A stretch of DNA of 64,000 nt from Geosiphon pyriformis (taxonomy: Eukaryota > Glomeromycota > Glomeromycetes > Archaeosporales > Geosiphonaceae): assembly GCA_016748015.1 (NCBI GenBank), contig JAAOMT010000470.1:175788-239787 (forward strand). Reading direction: 5' to 3'. The notes beneath the pieces were generated by a model. The model saw only the letters and a list, made by a program, of their open reading frames with translations. It was not told where the DNA came from and ran no database searches. The translations under genes and the position numbers were made by a program. Shown here piece after piece: positions 46,293 to 55,954 of this stretch (the first letter of the stretch is position 1; every line of letters starts with the position of its first letter).

Positions 46293-47843
46293 GTGGTGAC
46301 CACACCAGACACAACAACTCTAAAGTATTACCAATCAATTTACACCCACTGCAAGCAAAGATTCAACATTCCAGACGGAATTGAAGTTGTCAAGAAATCA
46401 GTATACCAATACATTAAAAACCGCATCAACAATTATCTTTTTGGAAATTACAATATCTCAGAAGTTAGAAGCAACTTTTACAATAATTTAGCACACTATT
46501 TACAGTTGGAAACTGAAGACCTTAATAGTGAAACACTTGCCACTTACTTTCACAAACTTAATTTTAACATTATCAAATACTGTGAAGAAACATATCCAGT
46601 GCAGTCTCAATACACTATTGATTTTGAATCAGAAACAGAAACAAGCAACAAAGGCAAAAACAAACTAAAGCAATATTCAAGAACCACCCCAAATACTCCA
46701 ACACTACCAAAAACAACTGCCAAACATTTACAAACACCTGAACAAAGAACCAGCTCAAAACTTCCACTTACTATCACACCTTTTCTAGCTTTACTTGCAC
46801 AAACACAAACACCTAATTCACCCTTGAATCAATTTGCAAGACCAGAAGATTTTACATCACTCAGAAGTCCCACCAGACAACAAGAACCCCTTCAAACTAG
46901 TTCCAATCTCCTTGATTTTCTAGCTGAAAATCAAAGTAAACACTCTGTGACAGCAGCAAATGAAGAAAACAACTCTGAAATAACTGAAGAAGAATCAATA
47001 GACAGTGAAAACGAAGAAGACGAAATGACAACATACATCACAAAAATCCCTGAATTCAATGGAGAAGATATTGAGACCAGTCTTCAAGAATGGCTCGACC
47101 AAGTTACTAAAGCTGAAGATGCAAATGGATGGAATGCTGCCAGAATGTTAAGAACAATTCCCTACTTTCTCAAAGAAACAGCAGAAGAATGGTTTGAAAA
47201 CCTTGCCGCCCCATTCAATGATTGGAATGCTTTCAAAGCAGCCTTCCTTGAACAGTTCACCGACAATAATACCTCCATCACTCTTCGCAATTGTTTTCGA
47301 AATATCAAACAAGAACCCTCCAAATCCATTATGACTTATATTGGGAAATTCAACAAACTTCTCAGACGGATTCGCCAACTCGAGACAAATGATTATTATT
47401 CTGATGCTCAAATCTTGGATCAATTTATCACTGGTCTAAAAGATAAACTAATTAAAAAGGTTCACCCACACACGCCAGAAGATTTAAACTCTGCCATACA
47501 GCATGCGAAAAGATACAAAATGGCCATGGAAGAAGCCAATCGTACAAAACTTGTAAATTTGGCAATTGGAGAACCCAGCTCAGCAGCTGAGAAAAAAATT
47601 GACCAACTCACAAAGAAGGTCAAAAACTATTTTTCCAACCAACAACAACAACAACCCCAAAGATATCAACCACCCCAAAAACGAAATCAAAATAACTTTG
47701 CACTACTTTCCAATAACCAGCCCCAGAATTGTCATTACTGTGGAATCTCCGGCCACTGGAAAAGAGATTGCAGAAAGCTACAACGAGACCAACAAAATAG
47801 GGGTAATCAACGTTACTCTCCACCACAGCAATCTTATTATTAA
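46293..47843 (+). CDS. Gag of element G (open from GTG, 516 codons)
   Basis: This is the longest intact frame in the window. It opens at GTG in the context AAAGTGG, 49 bases after the LTR, and an upstream TAA at 46266 rules out an earlier start in frame. The N-terminal block is LKYYQSIYTHCKQRFNIPDG. An acidic Ser/Thr-rich linker follows, then the capsid-like region from MTTYITKIPEFNGED (the first ATG, 47023) through ILDQFITGLKDKLIKKV. A CCHC knuckle, CHYCGISGHWKRDC, is at 47730-47771. The TAA at 47841 falls in the Gln/Tyr-rich tail, probably from a Gln codon. The frame then continues into protease. Confidence 0.82.
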   Translation: MVTTPDTTTLKYYQSIYTHCKQRFNIPDGIEVVKKSVYQYIKNRINNYLFGNYNISEVRSNFYNNLAHYLQLETEDLNSETLATYFHKLNFNIIKYCEETYPVQSQYTIDFESETETSNKGKNKLKQYSRTTPNTPTLPKTTAKHLQTPEQRTSSKLPLTITPFLALLAQTQTPNSPLNQFARPEDFTSLRSPTRQQEPLQTSSNLLDFLAENQSKHSVTAANEENNSEITEEESIDSENEEDEMTTYITKIPEFNGEDIETSLQEWLDQVTKAEDANGWNAARMLRTIPYFLKETAEEWFENLAAPFNDWNAFKAAFLEQFTDNNTSITLRNCFRNIKQEPSKSIMTYIGKFNKLLRRIRQLETNDYYSDAQILDQFITGLKDKLIKKVHPHTPEDLNSAIQHAKRYKMAMEEANRTKLVNLAIGEPSSAAEKKIDQLTKKVKNYFSNQQQQQPQRYQPPQKRNQNNFALLSNNQPQNCHYCGISGHWKRDCRKLQRDQQNRGNQRYSPPQQSYY

Positions 47844-48740
47844 CTATTACCACCAGCTTACTATCTATCAAGACCCCAATACCAAAATAACTATTATCAG
47901 CCTGCCCCACAACCAATCCAACAGCAATACCAATAACCACTCACACAACATTATCAAGTACCTGCTCGAAGACTGATTACACAAAATCAATTCACACCAC
48001 AAAACTGATACCAAGTAAACAACAGTAGAATCAATTCAAACAACCAATTGGTTCCCCAAAATACCACTCAACCAAGATCCAACCATTACCACACTCAACT
48101 TAGTTATTTAACAATGCCAGAAGAACAGGATTTTCACCATACTACATCCTCAGAAGGTAGAGCTGCAGCACAACAACAACGAAATCCTTTTCATAACCAC
48201 ACCACTATTCCACCAGCCTGAATTGCTAAAAATGCCAATCTCTCTGATATCTTTCCTTTTGAATTTGAAGCAAATGAATCACCATTCTTGCTTAGCAATG
48301 CAGCGGCTAATGAGCAAAAAGCCATCACTGCAATGTATGCAGAAGCTGAAGTAGAAGGAAAGCCAATTCGCTTGATTCTAGACAGTAGATTTGCTGGAAG
48401 CATTATTACCTACTAGTTAATGCAACAGTTGAAAAGAAATGTTGACCGACCAGCTCAAACAGTAATCGTCATTGCCGATGGCATGAAAAAGACACCAGTA
48501 GGAGAAATTGACAATTTTCCATTCACTCTTGATGGAATCACCATTTCAGTCAAAGTTCTTGTAATGGACGCATTCCAGTACCAAGCTCTCGTCAGAAATG
48601 ATTGGCTTCAAAAAGCCAATGCTAATCTGAATTGGGAAACACAAGAGTTAATAATCTCCTACCAAGGACAACACGCCCGAGTACCTGCCATTTGTAGTAC
48701 ATTCAACAAACGCTCTAAAAAAGCCCCAGCTTTTGAATTT
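47844..48740 (+). pseudogene. Protease of element G
   Basis: It is in frame with gag after a tail rich in Gln, Pro and Tyr. It contains SDIFPFEFEANES..LSNAAANEQKAITAMYAEA, then GKPIRLILDSRFAGSIITY, where DSG is DSR (Asp codon 48381-48383). The block MDAFQYQALVRNDWLQKANANLNWETQEL follows. DSR should be inactive. Stops occur at 48221-48223 and 48416-48418. Confidence 0.78.
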
Positions 48741-49590
48741 GAACCAGAAGAAGAAAAACCAATAATCGAAACATTTATGGCTCTTGGATCAATGTCCAAC
48801 TGGGCCGATGAAACAGAACAAGAACATTTTATCCCACACACTAAACCTGAAACCTCTGAATGGAATATATCTTACTCAAAACTCGAACCAAGAAAACAAT
48901 GCCCCTATATTCCCCTTAAATGTAAGGACTGCCACAAGAAACTATTGTCAATGGGAGCCTGCATTTCACCTGAAGAAGAATATGAGAATCATACTTGTTA
49001 TTACTGCAAGGCTTGCCACAGAGAGCAATGGGGCCATCTAATAAAAAGGAGCAAAAAATGGAACAATACCCCTTGTTTGACTTGTGGAGATATGCTACCA
49101 GAAGAATGCAATTGGATTGATGTAGCAATGAGAGGAGGCGTCTGCAATCAGACCTGCCAATATGCTTTATCAATTTCAGAAAAAGTAAAAAGAAGAATAC
49201 TCTTTAATGCAGCATACAATAGTGCTCTCAACAAACTTTATCACTACCCTCATAATGCCGAGATGATTTTCGACTTAGCAATGGCATTAATTAATGGAGC
49301 TACCAAAAAAGATGTTTGTCAAATGAAGGAAGCAGAATACATTGAATACACTATGGAATTAGCTGGATTCAATTATGAAGATGAAGTAGAAGTCTACCAC
49401 CAAATTGCAAATCACACCTACCTGACCCAAGAAGCTCAAATTCAATGATTAGAGCAAATGAACATTAGGCTATGTGAAGAATGCATTATGCCTTGCGATG
49501 AACAGTGGTGTTTTGAATGCTATGCTTTTAGTATCCCCTTGCCCAACGAGAATGATGAGAATGAAATTGAATTTGGAGAACCTAAAGAAA
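48741..49590 (+). CDS. Cysteine-rich domain of element G (best copy of an unrecognised domain)
   Basis: It begins after the SNWADE motif. Cluster 1 has KCKDCHKKLLSMGAC, CYYCKACHRE, CLTCGDMLPEECNW and GGVCNQTCQYAL (48920-49170). A helical segment follows with LFNAAYNSALNKLYHYPHNAEMIFDLAMALINGAT and YEDEVEVYHQIA. Cluster 2 is RLCEECIMPCDEQWCFECYAF (49470-49530). That makes about 17 Cys in paired spacing, which suggests several zinc sites. It sits between protease and dUTPase in all copies. One stop (TGA 49446-49448) lies between the helical segment and cluster 2. I know no named domain with this pattern. Confidence 0.68.
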
Positions 49591-50110
49591 CAGAAGAAAT
49601 TGAAACAACACCCATCTACCTTATTGAAAATCAGTCTGCTTTACAACTTAAATACTTCAACAACAACGGACAAGGAATAAAACCCAAAAAGACACACAAA
49701 ATTGATGCTGGATATGACCTAAAATATCCAGGCAAAGATACTCTTGTTCTCAAACCCAAATCTCTCACAAAAATCAACCTCAAAATTGCACTCGAAATCC
49801 CATCAGGAGCAATGGTTCAAATCACCTCCCGGTTCTCTCTGGCAAGCAAAGGAATCAATGTCAGAGGAGGAATTATTGATGCTGGATATACTGGAGACAT
49901 AACAGTGATGCTTCAAAATGAAACTGACAAACCATTTAAGATCGAACATGCTGAAAAAATTGCCCAAGCTATTTACCTACCCTTAATCAACATTTCGGGT
50001 TTGCAACTAGTCAATCAAAGAGAACAATTAAGAAAAAGCGATAAAGGAACCCAAGGTTTTGGTTTAACTGGACGATTCACAGTTCCAGTTAATATAGCTC
50101 TTAACACACA
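49591..50110 (+). CDS. dUTPase domain of element G (all five motifs kept)
   Basis: It lies within the open frame 49458-50390. Motifs in order are HKIDAGYDLKYPGKD (1), SRFSLASKGINVRGG (2), GIIDAGYTGDITVML (3, with catalytic Asp and the Tyr that stacks on uracil), EKIAQAIYLPL (4) and KGTQGFGLTGRF (5, Gly-rich, Phe present). This is a full trimeric-type dUTPase of about 130 residues, dUTP to dUMP and PPi. Similar domains occur in some retroviral polyproteins. Here it should lower uracil in cDNA. It is the only copy in the window that looks catalytically intact. Confidence 0.85.
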
Positions 50111-51429
50111 AAACAAATCCCACCAGATTCTCAGACTTCCACAACCAATTACCATCTCACCTTTTGGAGAACATCTGGAAATCTACATTTGCACAAAGCC
50201 AACAACCACACAACAAATTTTTGAGTCCAATGAACAAGTCTGCTTGGAACATAATATTTTGATCCCAAACATTTATATTCTAGAAGAAACAAAGAAAGTC
50301 CGAGTTACTTTTTACAACCCCAATAATTACCCCATAATTTTATTAAATAATTTAGAAATTGGAGTTATTTACAGTAATATATTTCAATAAGAATTACCCC
50401 AAACAGTCCCTGATTTCCCTGAAATTATTGGACATTCACTACTGAAAATCAACCCAAACCCTAGCTCTGAAAACTACTATGTTGTCATGGAAAAACTATC
50501 TTGAATCAACATGGGACAACTTGAACTATAACAACAAACCCAGCTCAAAGAACTAATTGCAGAATTTGCTGATATCTTCGCCGAAAACAACAATAACTTA
50601 GGAAGAACTGATTTGGTTCAACACCAAATCTATACAGAAGATGCCAAACCCAGATGACAACAAGTCTACCGAGTTGCTCCAGAAAGTCACCAATTTATCT
50701 GAGAAGAAGTACAACGGATGCTTAACAATAGGCTTATTCAACCATCAATAAGCCCATGGGCCTCACCTGTGGTTCTAGTTAAAAAGAAAAATGGAAAGAT
50801 ATGATTTTGTGTTGATTACTGACAACTCAACAGTGTCACCATTGAGGATGCCTACCCTCTTCCCCAAATTGATAATATGTTGGATGCCCTTGGAAAGTCC
50901 AAATACTTTTCGACATTAGATTTAGAGAGTGAATACTGGCAAGTTGCTATGGATCCCAAAGACCGCCCCAAAACAGCATTCACCACTCAAGGAGGAAATT
51001 ATGAATTCAATGTAATGCTTTTCAGATTATGCAATGCACCAGCAACATTCCAAAGACTCATGGATGTTGTTTACAAAGGCCTCCTTTGGAAATCAGTAGT
51101 AGTTTATCTTGATGACATTGATGTTTATTCACCATCTTTTGAGCTACATTTAAGTCACCTGCGAGAAGTTTTTCAATAATTACGGAAAGCAGGATTGAAA
51201 CTAAACATTGAAAAATGCTACTTCGGAAAAACAAGTTTAGCTTTTCTTGGTCATATTGTTAGCAAAGATAGAATTAAACCAAACCCTGGAAAAATCAGTA
51301 CTATCAAGAACTTTAAGACTTCACAAAATACCACAGAATTAAAAGGATTTATTGGATTAGCATCTTATTACCGAAAATTCATCAAAGGATTCTCAGAAAT
51401 TGCAAAACCCTTCAACCAGCTCACTACTA
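50110..51429 (+). pseudogene. Linker and reverse transcriptase of element G
   Basis: The linker is ICTKPTTTQQIFESNEQVC..RVTFYNPNNYPIILLNNLEIGVIY. The RT frame has VVLVKKKNGKI, TGA for Arg, then FCVDY, TGA for Arg, then QLN. LDLESEYWQVAMDPKDR, NVMLFRLCNAPATFQRLMD (Gly to Arg), VVVYLDDIDVYSPSF (YLDD intact) and LKLNIEKCYFGKTSLAFLGHIVSKDR follow. Stops are isolated point changes. Confidence 0.82.
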
Positions 51430-51914
51430 AAAATGTCGAATACAAATAGACAGAAGAACACCAAAATGCCTTCGAGATACTTAAAGAAAAACTCACAACA
51501 GCTCCAATCCTCACCTACCCAGATTTTAGCAACCGATTCTGGTTAGCAACTGACGCCTCTTATACTGCCTTTGGTGCCATCCTATTACAGTTAGATGACA
51601 ATGGAAATGAGCAAGTAATTGCTTATGCTAGTAGAACATTAAAGCCAGCCGAAAAGAACTACCCCACAACAGAATTAGAAACCGCAGCAGTAATCTGGGC
51701 CCTACATCACTTCAACCTTTACTTCAGACTCAAAGAATTCAATATTATCACTGATAATATTGGACTTAAATGGCTTCAAAACAAAAACACCCAGCTGAAC
51801 ACAAAACAAATCCAATGGACAAGATTTTTAGCTAATTACCGATACATCATACACCACAAACCAGGAAAACTCCACACCAATGTTGATTGTCTCTCAAGAA
51901 TGAGGCAAGATTAG
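51430..51914 (+). pseudogene. RNase H of element G
   Basis: After one TAG for Trp (51448-51450) the frame is open. It has TDASYTAFGAILLQLDDNGNE, ELETAAVIWALHHFNLYF, ITDNIGLKWLQNKN and NVDCLSRMRQD-stop (51912-51914). The catalytic Asp-Glu-Asp-Asp set appears complete. This stop is the shared end of ORF1. Confidence 0.78.
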
Positions 51915-51963
51915 AAAACAAAACCAACACCCATCTGAATTAACAGCATCAAAACAACAAACA

Positions 51964-52172
51964 ATGAACTCTGAAAACTACAACAATCTCAAACAATATT
52001 TTCTACACAACAACATTATCTATTATTAAAATTTCAAAAACCCAACCAAACCACTCAGATTAATACAAGAACCAGAAAAAGAGACCAAATTTTTTCAATA
52101 ATTTTGGATTATTATCTGGAAATAACAGACAGTACTTGGACTTCGATGGAGCTCAGTCTTGAGGAGGAGGTT
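51964..52172 (+). pseudogene. Integrase and ORF3 scar of element G
   Basis: ATG 51964 begins MNSENYNNLKQYF, the integrase start seen in C. Compared with C a short deletion then joins two copies of AAACAATATT. Near 52083 the sequence jumps from AAAAGAGAC (integrase zinc domain) to CAAATTTTTTCAATAATTTTGG (end of ORF3), removing about 1.9 kb. LDFDGAQS-stop remains (52136-52162), then the polypurine tract GAGGAGGAGGTTA (52161-52173). Short matches at both joints suggest slippage during reverse transcription or repair. Confidence 0.75.
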
Positions 52173-52173
52173 A

Positions 52174-53154
52174 TGTTACCAGACGAAATTAGAGATATTA
52201 TTTAGCATGAAATTATCTTATAATTCCTATCATTAATTAGCATATATTATCATTTCAAATGATCACTTATTACATTAGCAAAAAAATATCCGAAATTATC
52301 ATTTAATTAATAACTCAAATTGTAAACAACACAAATGTAACCTAATTGCGATGATCAATCATGCAATACCCCGAACTATGTAACATTCAGAAGTTCGCTG
52401 AAATTTGTAGAAATTTGCCGAAATAATTAATAGTTCACTGAAATATTTAATAGTTTGCCGAAATAATTTGTAGTTTGCCGAAATGTATCTTTAGTTCAGC
52501 AAAATTGTAGAAAATAGCAAAGTTCAAGTTCATAGAATAGTGTTACAACAAATTGTATAAAAGAAAAGCTTCTCTCTTCAAGAAAATGTATCTTACTTTA
52601 GATTTATCACTTAGAACCATTCCTACACACACAAAAAGAAATAAATATTAAATAATTCGAAAAACCAAACTCTTTAAATTATTGCACTTGGAAAATCCTC
52701 AAAACCCAACTAATGTTTTGAAATTGATTAGCTACCAATTTCAGTAAACTGTTAGTGACTCCAGGCCTGGATAGAAAATGTTTTCCTTGATAAAATTTCA
52801 TTTCTTTTACATTTTTTCTATTTTCTTTTATTTTCTTATCATAATCATTAGGGTAACCTACAGACAAAATTCCTGTAGAAGAGTTGACTTTCACAGCAAA
52901 GTAACTACACATTTTTTGTGAGCTTCCAGACAAGCAATTCCTGAGAAAGAGTTGACATTTACTACAACATAACTACATAAAGCAACTGGCACGGAATTGG
53001 CCATTCCACTTATAAGCCCAGCAGTTCAAATTATAGGAGATAATTTGAAGATAAATTCAGTTATTGGAGGTTCAACCACATCCAGAAAACGTGAATTCAC
53101 AGCAAATAAGTATTAACAACATTACAGAAAAGAGACCAAAAACCTCTGGTAACA
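52174..53154 (+). repeat. 3' LTR of element G (981 bp)
   Basis: It runs TGTTACCAGACGAAATT to CTCTGGTAACA and pairs with 45276-46244. The minus-strand frame 52679-52933 (MSGSSQKMCSYFAVKVNS...) recurs here with only a few residue differences. Confidence 0.92.
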
Positions 53155-53704
53155 ACGTGCCATATGGTTCTAGTAAGTCTTCTTTTTGTTGTTTGCTTTG
53201 GAACTGAAATCTTTCAAATATTGATGTCACATTTGATGTGGATGTATCCACTGATGAAATATTGATGGTGCTTCCAGGTGTGTAGTGATATGATGGAGTG
53301 GTTGGCAATTCTATTCTATGTTTCTTTCAACTAGGTAACTGTATTCCTTTTGGTGTTGCTGCTGGTGTCTGTATTCTTCCTTTATCCTTGTTTGTATAGG
53401 CAATGAGGAATTGTTGCTGTACATATCTTTCAATACTTTAATTGATCTCTCTGATAATTGGTGCGAAACTATAGTTCCTTGGTAAGCTGGTATGTTGAAA
53501 CAGTTCTGTATAAAAGTTTTCTCTGGCTGATTCAATGTTTACTGTTTCTCCTAAACAGTCAGTAATTTTATTGTTGACATAGAAGTTGAAGGCTAATTCA
53601 GCTGGGTAATGATTACTATTTAATCCTAATTGTTGGCTGTATTGTTGAAACAAGGATTTTGTGAATCCTAAATGGTTTGCTCCTATATTTTCTGATTCTG
53701 CCAC
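53155..53704 (-). pseudogene. Gag N-terminal part of element E
   Basis: The frame opens at GTG (53702-53704, context AAAGTGG) and reads AESENIGANHLGFTKSLFQQY, AELAFNFYVNNKITDCLGE and YTELFQHTSLPRNYSFAPIIREI. A stop (Glu/Gln position) follows, then the Thr/Pro-rich linker TPAATPKGIQ. No ATG precedes the conserved block and none occurs in its first 85 codons. It continues at 45275 beyond element G. Confidence 0.72.
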
Positions 53705-53747
53705 TTTTGGATGGTGTTTGTTGATGCTGGTTTTCTGTAGGATTATA

Positions 53748-53764
53748 CCTTACAGGGAACACCA
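53748..53764 (-). other. Primer-binding site of element E
   Basis: The sense strand reads TGGTGTTCCCTGTAAGG, two bases inside the 5' LTR. It is related to the sites of A and B. Confidence 0.62.
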
Positions 53765-53766
53765 AA

Positions 53767-54616
53767 TGTTACAGTTGATTAATTGGGGTCTTGAATCCAA
53801 TAACAAACTCATAACTTGGTGCTCAAAAAGCTATTTCCATTGATGATATTCTGAAAGTGTTGTATCTAAAGGTTTTGATGGAGTCTTTTGTATAATAGAC
53901 AAAGATTCAATAGTTGTTTTATCCATAGCTTCCCAGACTTGCAAGTCTGTCAATTCTTTTCTCAGCTTGGTGGCTGGCAATTTTCTGGTAAGTAATCCAT
54001 ATTTTTTGTATGTGTCCTATCCACTCACAGGAGTCTTTTACCAAGCAATCCTTGACGTCAGTAATCAGCACTTTTAATTAATTGGTTAGTGCACAATAAC
54101 AAAATCACAGAAAAATAAAGAAAATAAAGAAATCTAAAGAAATAAGCCAAGGCAATTTGCAGATTAGTATTCCATCAATAGCCGTAATCAAAAGCTATTA
54201 TTCCAGTGTGGTTAAGTATCAATTACTATCAACATAAAGTGTTGATAGTGAGAAGTGGATTGAGATATGAAATAATTATTTATTTGATGATTGTGTTTCT
54301 AGGCTAAGGATTCGGTGGTATTAATTCTGTCTTTTCTGTTTCTAACACTACTGTTATATATACATATTTGAAATTCCTCAATTCTTCAATTCCTTGTAAC
54401 AGGAATCCTGGAATTCCTGGAATCTTACGATTTCTGATGAGAGGAATCCTGGAATTCTGGAATCCTGCGATTTTTTGTCAGAGAATTCTGAAATTCCTGG
54501 AATCCTGCAATTTCTCTAAGAGGAATTCTGGAATTCCACATTTACTATGTCTACCTCTGATTGGCTAATATCTACTGACTAATAATACTATATTTTTCTA
54601 TATTCTATGAGTAATA
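53767..54616 (-). repeat. 5' LTR of element E (850 bp)
   Basis: It runs TGTTACAGTTGATT to CTATGAGTAATA. It has the same length as 36607-37456 and is colinear with it. The array at 54370-54535 has units such as TGGAATTCTGGAATCCTG. GTAT follows as the target duplication (GTGT on the left). Confidence 0.92.
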
Positions 54617-55043
54617 GTATATAGTAATATGATGGATTAGCAAGTGAATCAAATCTTTGTTTCTTCCAAGTGAGTAGTTGAATTTGCTTTGGGGTTCCTG
54701 CTGGTGTTTGTAATTTTTCTTTTTCTTTGTCCACAAAAGTAATAGAAAATTTTTGCTTGGTGTATTTTTCAATTTCTTTGTTTATTTCTGTGATTAAGGG
54801 TGCAAATAAATAGTTTTGTGGAAGGGTAGTGTTTTGGAGTAATTCACTAAAGAAATTGTTAAAAGCAGATTCTGAATCTTTTTGATCTTCTAAGTAATAT
54901 GCAATTTTTTCATTAACATAACAATTGAAAGTTGATTCTATTGGCCAATTATTATTTACTAATCTGAAATAAGTGTGATAATATTGGAATAAAGATTTTG
55001 CAAATCCCAAGTGATTTGTTTTTGTTTCTTCAGATTCTGCTAC
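54617..55043 (-). pseudogene. Gag N-terminal part of element D
   Basis: It resumes D's gag right of E. From GTAGCAGAATCTGAAGAA at 55043 (GTA where E has GTG) it reads LGFAKSLFQYYHTYFRLVNNN, ESTFNCYVNEKIAYYLED, FSELLQNTTLPQNYLFAPLITEINKEIEKYTKQKFSI and a Thr/Pro/Gln linker. The 140-codon stretch 54588-55010 has no stop except where it runs into E's LTR. Confidence 0.75.
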
Positions 55044-55107
55044 TGTTTTGAATAGTTGCTATTGGTGCTGGTTCTCTGTTGGATTATACTTTACAAAGAG
55101 CACCAAA

Positions 55108-55954
55108 TATTATAATTGATTATTTGGGGTCTCAAATTAAATAACAAACCTGTAACTTGGTACTAATAGCTAATACAATTATTATGATCTGAAGATTTTG
55201 GTTGTTTGAAGATTTGGTTGAGTCTTTTGTATAATAAACAGAGATTCAATAATTGTTTTCAGTAGTCTTCCAGAATTACAATTTTGTCAATTTTTTTCTT
55301 AGCTTGGTAACCAGTAATTTTCTAATAAGTAATCCTTAATTTTAAGTGTTTATCTTTTTACAGAGGTCTTTTACCAGACAATCCTTGATGTTAATAACTC
55401 AGTGCTTAATCTTTAATTAATTAGTAACAACAAAGAAATAAAATACAAAAAAAAATTTAAAGAAAATAAAATGTAAGCCAAGGCAAATAATGTTAGTATT
55501 TTGTCAATAGTCATGATCAAAAGCTATTGTTCTAGTGTAATCAAGTATTTGATACTATCAACATAAAGTGTTGATAGTGGAAAGAGTAATTTAAATGGTA
55601 ATAATTATTTATTGATATTGATAATTATAATAGAGATGTGGTAATGGAAAGGTATTGGTAATTCTTAAATTATTCTTTTTTGCTTTTAATGCTTTTATTA
55701 TATATACATAATTTAGATTCTATGAGATTACTCATATTTCCAAGTAATATGCTATAATTTCTTGAGCAATACTCATATTGTTAAGCAATATGCTCTAATC
55801 TTCTAATATTGCTCCACATTGCTAAACAATATGCTGTAATTTCTGACATTACTCCATATTGCTGAGCAATGTGCTTATGTGCTAACTACTACTTTCTTAT
55901 TTGTCTATCTGTTTTTCTTTTATTTTTTTTTATATGTTTTCATTATAAGTAACA
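55108..55954 (-). repeat. 5' LTR of element D (847 bp)
   Basis: It runs TATTATAATTGATT to CATTATAAGTAACA. It pairs with the split 3' LTR (8163-8370 plus 28314-28957). A PBS-like TGGTGCTCTTTGTAAAG (sense) lies just to its left (55089-55105). GTGA at 55955-55958 is the target duplication. Confidence 0.9.
55699..55875 (-). promoter_or_regulatory. U3 palindrome array and TATA-like box of LTR D
   Basis: About five units built on ATTGCTnAGCAAT or its halves, many followed by ATGC, fill 55740-55875. TATATATACATA is at 55699-55708. The 3' LTR has the same (28701-28710 and 28740-28880). The array differs entirely from the GGAATCC array found at this position in A, B and E. Confidence 0.52.

Larger units (their letters stand above)
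45276..53154 (+). mobile_element. Element G: Ty3/gypsy-type retrotransposon lacking integrase
   Basis: It has LTRs at 45276-46244 and 52174-53154. The target duplication is ACAT (45272-45275) and ACGT (53155-53158), differing by one transition. ORF1 runs in one frame from 46293 to the stop at 51914 (1874 codons) with nonsense changes but no shift that I found. After RNase H only about 260 bases remain before the LTR, where C has about 2.2 kb. It must have been moved by another copy's integrase, or lost its own after insertion. Confidence 0.93.
36607..54616 (-). mobile_element. Element E: complete Ty3/gypsy-type retrotransposon carrying element G
   Basis: It has LTRs at 36607-37456 and 53767-54616 (850 bp each), and internal parts at 37457-45275 and 53155-53766. 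It is the most readable minus-strand copy with integrase. ORF1 is one frame from gag through RNase H, with integrase in a separate frame and ORF3 last. It is inserted in D's gag. It is disabled by stops, Glu to Lys in integrase and a knuckle His to Tyr. Confidence 0.92.
8163..55954 (-). mobile_element. Element D: Ty3/gypsy-type retrotransposon carrying two nested elements
   Basis: The 3' LTR is split (8163-8370 plus 28314-28957), the internal part is 28958-36606 plus 54617-55107, and the 5' LTR is 55108-55954. B interrupts the 3' LTR and E interrupts gag. The target duplication is GTGG (8159-8162) on the left and GTGA (55955-55958) on the right. Removing D joins the two DDE gene pieces in frame. 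ORF1, integrase and ORF3 are all present but degenerate. Its LTR differs from that of A/B/E in the U3 array. Confidence 0.88.
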
